Source: Candidatus Cibiobacter qucibialis (GTDB taxonomy: Bacteria > Bacillota > Clostridia > Oscillospirales > Ruminococcaceae). From it: a DNA stretch of 8,827 nucleotides. A model generated the notes under the pieces. The model saw nothing but the letters and a program-made list of their open reading frames with translations, did no database searches and was not told the origin of the DNA. Below are positions 5,374-8,827 of the stretch, in pieces; the first letter of the stretch is position 1; each line of letters starts with the position of its first letter. Made by a program: the position numbers and the translations under genes. The DNA is taken from the NCBI GenBank assembly GCA_004000625.1, contig SAUS01000088.1, positions 1 to 8,827 on the forward strand. Direction: 5' to 3'.

Positions 5374-7788
5374 ATGCAAAAGAAACAACTGCAAGCTTTG
5401 ACGCTTGAACAAAAATGTGCGCTGCTTTCGGGCGCTACTACCTTTGGGACCCGTGCACTGCCGAAAAATAATATCCCGTCCATCACCCTATCCGATGGCC
5501 CGAACGGTGTGCGCAAGCAGGCGGGCGCGGCGGATCATCTGGGGCTGAACCCCAGTGTTCCGGCCACCTGCTTCCCCACGGCAGCCACTGTGGCGTGCAG
5601 CTGGGACCCCGCCCTGGGCGAGCAGATCGGCCAGGCCATGGGCGAAGAAGCCGCCGCGCAGGAAGTTGCCGTGTTGCTGGGGCCGGGCCTGAACACCAAG
5701 CGCAGCCCCCTCTGCGGCCGCAATTTTGAGTATTTCTCCGAGGATCCGTATCTTTCCGGCAAAATGGCCGCGAGCTATGTACGGGGCATCCAGTCCAACG
5801 GTATTTCGGCCTGCCCCAAGCACTTTGCCGTCAACAGCCAGGAACTGCGCCGCATGGCGTCGGATTCCGTGGTGGATGAACGCACTTTGCGGGAGCTGTA
5901 CCTGACCGGGTTTGAGATCGTGGTCAAGGAAGCAAAGCCCAAGACCATCATGAGCAGCTATAACCTCATCAACGGAACTTACGCCAACGAGAACCGCCAC
6001 CTGTTAATGGACATCCTGCGCGGGGAGTGGGGCTTTGACGGTGCTGTGGTAACGGACTGGGGCGGCAGCAATGACCATGCCCTGGGCGTGCAGAACGGCT
6101 CCACGCTGGAAATGCCCGCCCCCGGCGGGGACGCGGTGCGCGAGCTGATGCAGGCTGTGCAGAGCGGCAAAATTACCGAAGCGGATGTGGACGCCCGGCT
6201 GGACGAGCTGCTGACGCTGGTGTTTGATACCCATGCCGCCGTGCAGTCCCACAGCCGCACCTTTGATGCGGACGCTCACCACGCCCTGGCCCGCCGCGCC
6301 GCAGCCGAAAGCATTGTGCTGCTGAAAAACGAGAACGACCTGCTGCCGCTGGCCGAGGGCGCAAAAGTTGCCGTGATCGGCGACTTTGCCCAGACACCGC
6401 GGTACCAGGGCGCTGGCTCCAGCGCGGTCAACTCCATCAAGGTGGATACCTTTTTGGACTGCCTGAAAGAGAGCGGCCTGGCCAGCGTGGGCTTTGCCTC
6501 CGGCTTTGACCGCCAGGGCAAACCGGATGCCGCCAAACAGGCCGAGGCTGTAGCCCTGGCCCAAAAGGCCGAAGTGGTGCTGCTCTGCCTGGGGCTGGAT
6601 GAAATCAAGGAAAGTGAGGGTCTGGACCGCGGCGATATGCGCCTTGCGGACAACCAGATCGAACTGTTAAAGGCCGTGCAGCAGGCCAACCCCAACACCG
6701 TTGTGGTGCTCAGCGCAGGGGCTTCGCTGGAAACCCCGTGGCTCAAACACTGCCGTACCCTGGTGTATGGTGCGCTGGGCGGCCAGGCGGGGGCGGGCGC
6801 CATGCTGGATGTGCTGACCGGCAAAGTGAACCCCAGCGGCAAGCTGGCCGAAACCTGGGTCAACGCCTATGCGGATACCCCCGCCAAGGATAACTTTGCC
6901 GGGCCGGGCCGCATGGTGCAGTACCGCGAGGGGCTGTATGTCGGCTACCGCTATTACCAGACCGCCGGTGTGCCGGTGGCATTCCCCTTTGGCTATGGGT
7001 TAAGCTACACCAGCTTTGCCTACAGCAATTTGCAGGCCGCGTCCAATGGCGTGACCCTGACCGTAACCAACACCGGCAAGCGCGCCGGAGCAGAGATCGT
7101 GCAGCTGTATGTGGCAAAACCCGGGGCAGAAGTGTTCCGCCCCGCACAGGAGCTGAAAGGCTTTGCCAAGGTGCAGCTGCAGCCCGGCGAAAGCAAGACC
7201 GTGACCATCCCGCTGGACGACAAGGCATTCCGCTACTGGAACACCAAGACCGACAGCTGGGAAGTGGAAGGCGGCAGCTATGAGCTGCGGGTCGGCGCGT
7301 CCAGTACGGACATCCGCCTGACCGCCGTGGTGGAAGTGGCCGGTACCGGCGCACCCAACCCCTATGCGGGCAAGCATCTGCCGCACTATACCAGCGGCAA
7401 GGTGCAGAGCGTGCCGGATGACGAATGGGCCACCCTGCTGGGCCGCCCGGTGCAGCAGGGAAAAGTTAAAATTGACCGCAACATGACCCTGGGCGAGCTG
7501 AACCACAGCCGCAGCCCGCTGGGCTGGTTGATCTGGCTGGTGCTTACCGCACTGCTGAACGCCAGCTACAAGCGCGGCAAGCCGGACCTGAATGTGCTGT
7601 TCCAGTACAACATGCCGCTGCGTGCCCTGGCCAAAATGACCAGCGGTGCCATCAGCATGGGCATGGTGGATGGCATTGTGATGGAATTACAGGGATTCTG
7701 GATCATCGGCCTTGTGCGGGTGATCATAGAAGCCGTGAAAAACCTGGTACTGAACGCACAGCTGGAACAGCGCCTGCGCAACAGCTGA
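5374..7788 (+). CDS. GH3 beta-glucosidase-like enzyme, canonical domain order, with C-terminal extension
   Basis: An 804-residue GH3 glycosidase predicted to hydrolyse beta-glucosides or related beta-linked sugars. The barrel (about 1-285) has D41 (LSDGPNGVR), R116 (GRNFEYFSEDP), K149-H150 and the nucleophile D228 in AVVTDWGG. The C-domain (about 308-540) has the acid/base candidate E415 in SEGLDR and the linker FPFGYGLSYTSF (537-548). A fibronectin-III-like domain (about 555-650) follows. No signal peptide is seen, so the barrel should be cytoplasmic. About 140 further residues (665-804) carry two hydrophobic stretches (715-729, 774-795). Extensions ending with a PLRALAKMTSGAISM-like block recur in clostridial GH3 proteins to my knowledge; their role is unclear. 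I start at ATG 5374 after AAGGA (5361-5365); a GTG at 5287 is open but would begin before the terminator hairpin. The gtrA-like gene follows after 19 bases. Confidence 0.93.
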   Translation: MQKKQLQALTLEQKCALLSGATTFGTRALPKNNIPSITLSDGPNGVRKQAGAADHLGLNPSVPATCFPTAATVACSWDPALGEQIGQAMGEEAAAQEVAVLLGPGLNTKRSPLCGRNFEYFSEDPYLSGKMAASYVRGIQSNGISACPKHFAVNSQELRRMASDSVVDERTLRELYLTGFEIVVKEAKPKTIMSSYNLINGTYANENRHLLMDILRGEWGFDGAVVTDWGGSNDHALGVQNGSTLEMPAPGGDAVRELMQAVQSGKITEADVDARLDELLTLVFDTHAAVQSHSRTFDADAHHALARRAAAESIVLLKNENDLLPLAEGAKVAVIGDFAQTPRYQGAGSSAVNSIKVDTFLDCLKESGLASVGFASGFDRQGKPDAAKQAEAVALAQKAEVVLLCLGLDEIKESEGLDRGDMRLADNQIELLKAVQQANPNTVVVLSAGASLETPWLKHCRTLVYGALGGQAGAGAMLDVLTGKVNPSGKLAETWVNAYADTPAKDNFAGPGRMVQYREGLYVGYRYYQTAGVPVAFPFGYGLSYTSFAYSNLQAASNGVTLTVTNTGKRAGAEIVQLYVAKPGAEVFRPAQELKGFAKVQLQPGESKTVTIPLDDKAFRYWNTKTDSWEVEGGSYELRVGASSTDIRLTAVVEVAGTGAPNPYAGKHLPHYTSGKVQSVPDDEWATLLGRPVQQGKVKIDRNMTLGELNHSRSPLGWLIWLVLTALLNASYKRGKPDLNVLFQYNMPLRALAKMTSGAISMGMVDGIVMELQGFWIIGLVRVIIEAVKNLVLNAQLEQRLRNS

Positions 7789-7807
7789 GGAAAGAGAGGG
7801 GCTATTT

Positions 7808-8359
7808 ATGCAGCTATGGAATAATTTTGCGGCAAAACACCCCGCCGCAGCCAAGTGGGTGCGCGAAGGCGGACTGTTTGTGATCGTATCCAACCTGGTT
7901 ACGGTGTTCAAATACCTGCTGCTGCAATTTTTGCCGGCGGCGTTCAGCAGCCTGCCGGTGGTGGATTTTGGCTGGCCGGGCATCCCGGTCACGCTGTTTG
8001 GCGAAACCTTCCAGTGGAACATCCTGGGGTATGATTCCGCCCATGGCGGTCTGCCGTACTTTTGCGCCTACATGGTTGCCATGGTGGTGGGAGAATGCAT
8101 AAACTTTCCCATCCAGCGCAACTTTGTGTTCCGCAGCAAGGGCAACCTGGCCAAGCAGATCGCCTGGTATGTGGTGGCATTCTGCTTGATCACCTGCATC
8201 GTCAACTCCATCAACTGCGTGTGGGTGGCGGTTGCGGGCCTGCTGGTGCCGGATTTCATCTACAACATTGGCACCACCGTGCTCAATGGCGGCATTTCCA
8301 TGGTGATCTTCTTCTTTGTGAACAAGATCATCTTCCCAGAGGGTGCACAGGCAAAATAA
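7808..8359 (+). CDS. GtrA-like four-helix membrane protein
   Basis: A 183-residue membrane protein with four hydrophobic segments (about 21-43, 82-103, 117-146, 150-175). Between the second and third lies NFPIQRNFVFRSKG (99-112), which matches the conserved (N)..xQRxxVF-basic signature of the GtrA/DPMS-like family. Known members are thought to help move undecaprenyl- or polyprenyl-phosphate-linked sugars across the membrane, or to partner glycosyltransferases in wall or teichoic-acid glycosylation. The loop at 44-81 is longer than in minimal GtrA proteins. GAGGGG (7796-7801) lies six bases before the ATG, and the gap to the GH3 gene is only 19 bases, so the two are almost surely co-transcribed. 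The family call is good; the substrate and a functional link with the GH3 enzymes are inference. Confidence 0.8.
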   Translation: MQLWNNFAAKHPAAAKWVREGGLFVIVSNLVTVFKYLLLQFLPAAFSSLPVVDFGWPGIPVTLFGETFQWNILGYDSAHGGLPYFCAYMVAMVVGECINFPIQRNFVFRSKGNLAKQIAWYVVAFCLITCIVNSINCVWVAVAGLLVPDFIYNIGTTVLNGGISMVIFFFVNKIIFPEGAQAK

Positions 8360-8390
8360 AGCCCGGCAGGATCACTGGTGCTTTTCCCGG

Positions 8391-8483
8391 TACCCGAACA
8401 GGGCGGCGGCACGGTACAGGAAAAAGTCCTTTGGATGGTATAAAAATGTGATTGCCTGCAACGGCGAAGATCTGAACGGATAA
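8391..8483 (+). pseudogene. Relic of the C-terminus of a GH1 (6-phospho-)beta-glucosidase
   Basis: From 8412 one frame reads RYRKKSFGWYKNV and then IACNGEDLNG before TAA (8481-8483). This is the classic tail of GH1 6-phospho-beta-glucosidases of the BglA/BglH type (RY(K/R)KKSFxWYKxVIaxNGEdL). Just upstream, the +1 frame (about 8390-8413) gives PEQGGGT, which resembles the D-E-x-G-x-GT segment that precedes this tail in the family, so a small frameshift lies near 8405-8415. Nothing upstream of about 8390 resembles the rest of a ~470-residue GH1 enzyme, and gtrA ends at 8359, so nearly the whole gene is gone. There is no start codon or ribosome binding site. I read it as the remains of a deleted gene. 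It is short, so chance similarity cannot be fully excluded. Confidence 0.7.
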
Positions 8484-8489
8484 AGAAGA

Positions 8490-8528
8490 ATGCTGCCTTT
8501 CCCTGATGTGGAGAAAGACAGCATTTTT
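8490..8528 (+). terminator. Intrinsic terminator after the GH1 relic
   Basis: ATGCTGCCTTTC (8490-8501) pairs with GAAAGACAGCAT (8513-8524) at 11 of 12 positions around an 11-base loop, followed by TTTTT (8524-8528) and a second T run (8535-8539). It begins seven bases after the relic's stop codon, so it was probably the GH1 gene's own terminator. It now ends the GH3-gtrA transcript, 130 bases after the gtrA-like stop. Confidence 0.88.
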
Positions 8529-8558
8529 ATTGCGTTTTTCGGAAAGAGGTGAGCAGCG

Positions 8559-8663
8559 GCCCCTACAAATGGGTAACGGCTGGCCATAAAATGGCGCTAT
8601 TACATGGTGTAGCGCTGTAGTGTGATGATATAAAACGGATGGGTGCATGGTGTGCGCCCCTAC
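8559..8663. repeat. Intergenic cluster of small inverted repeats bounded by GCCCCTAC
   Basis: GCCCCTAC occurs at 8559-8566 and again at 8656-8663. Between them are three small hairpins: GCCAT-AAA-ATGGC (8583-8595), GCGCTA...TAGCGC (8594-8599 with 8610-8615), and GGGTGCA-TGGTG-TGCGCCC (8641-8659, one G-U pair). No reading frame with a ribosome binding site is present. On the minus strand the motif reads GTAGGGGC followed by a hairpin, which resembles dispersed intergenic repeats I associate with gut Firmicutes. That last point is from memory and needs a genome search. Confidence 0.45.
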
Positions 8664-8680
8664 GGAATTACAACAAAACA

Positions 8681-8731
8681 CCCCCGCCCGTGCGGTAAAT
8701 GAACTGCATAGGGCGGGGGCACTGTTATTTT
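8681..8731. terminator. Bidirectional intrinsic terminator
   Basis: CCCCCGCCC (8681-8689) and GGGCGGGGG (8711-8719) pair perfectly over nine bases, with a further TGC/GCA pair inside. On the + strand TTATTTT (8725-8731) follows. On the minus strand the hairpin is followed by TGTTTTGTTG (complement of 8671-8680). This two-way design is usual between convergent genes and suggests a minus-strand gene beyond the right edge. Confidence 0.8.
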
Positions 8732-8827
8732 ACAAAGAAAACGCGCAGAGCGGAGATTTTAGGCAATACCGGACAATTCTAAGTGCCGATACGGCGAGCG
8801 AGGTGCGGCAGATGCTAAGCCAAAAGC
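8730..8827 (-). other. Right-edge segment, possible 3' end of a minus-strand gene
   Basis: Two minus-strand frames are open from the window edge: one to a stop at 8759-8761 (22 codons) and one to a stop at 8730-8732 (31 codons), the latter 11 bases before the bidirectional terminator. I do not recognise either peptide. Both + strand ends of this stretch hit stops quickly. It may be the tail of a convergent gene or a non-coding repeat; the sequence here is too short to decide. Confidence 0.25.

Noticed and set aside
8328..8681. A 117-codon minus-strand frame in the 3' intergenic region
   Set aside because: It runs through the intrinsic terminator, the hairpin cluster and the GH1 relic, and has no domain or ribosome binding site.
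1..8827. CRISPR arrays, tRNA or rRNA genes, insertion sequences, prophage genes
   Set aside because: I saw no regularly spaced repeats, no cloverleaf with a T-loop GTTC pattern, no rRNA signatures and no transposase or integrase motifs.

Overview
The window reads as chromosomal DNA of a GC-rich, low-copy-IS Firmicute of the gut, most likely an Oscillospirales/Ruminococcaceae member (Faecalibacterium, Gemmiger or Subdoligranulum type). The grounds are strong AGGAGG-type ribosome binding sites, a high-GC coding bias, a GHKL/LytTR two-component pair, and membrane-tethered GH3 enzymes of the kind I associate with this group. The genus is inference.

Layout: (1) 119-2106, a response regulator and a sensor kinase with overlapping stop and start codons. 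(2) 2107-2368, an AT-rich control region with an extended -10 promoter, repeated TGCAAAA-type motifs and one consensus LytTR half-site. (3) 2369-5269, a 966-residue GH3 glycosidase whose two GH3 domains are in swapped order and which carries membrane segments at both ends. (4) 5270-5373, a short gap holding a strong hairpin followed by TTTTT, between two GH3 genes read in the same direction. (5) 5374-7788, a second GH3 enzyme in the ordinary domain order, with no signal peptide and a hydrophobic C-terminal extension. (6) 7808-8359, a four-helix GtrA-like membrane protein. (7) 8360-8827, no intact gene: a relic of the C-terminus of a GH1 (phospho-)beta-glucosidase with its own terminator, a cluster of small inverted repeats, a bidirectional terminator, and an unresolved right edge where a minus-strand gene may end.

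Working model (inference): the two-component pair senses an external signal and may drive the promoter in front of the first GH3. That enzyme would act on the outer membrane face on beta-glucosides or glycosylated membrane/wall material. The second GH3 would finish smaller products inside the cell. The GtrA-like protein adds a possible lipid-linked sugar link. The hairpin between the two GH3 genes would make the downstream pair less expressed than the first gene. The GH1 relic shows that the locus once held a third beta-glucosidase of another family.
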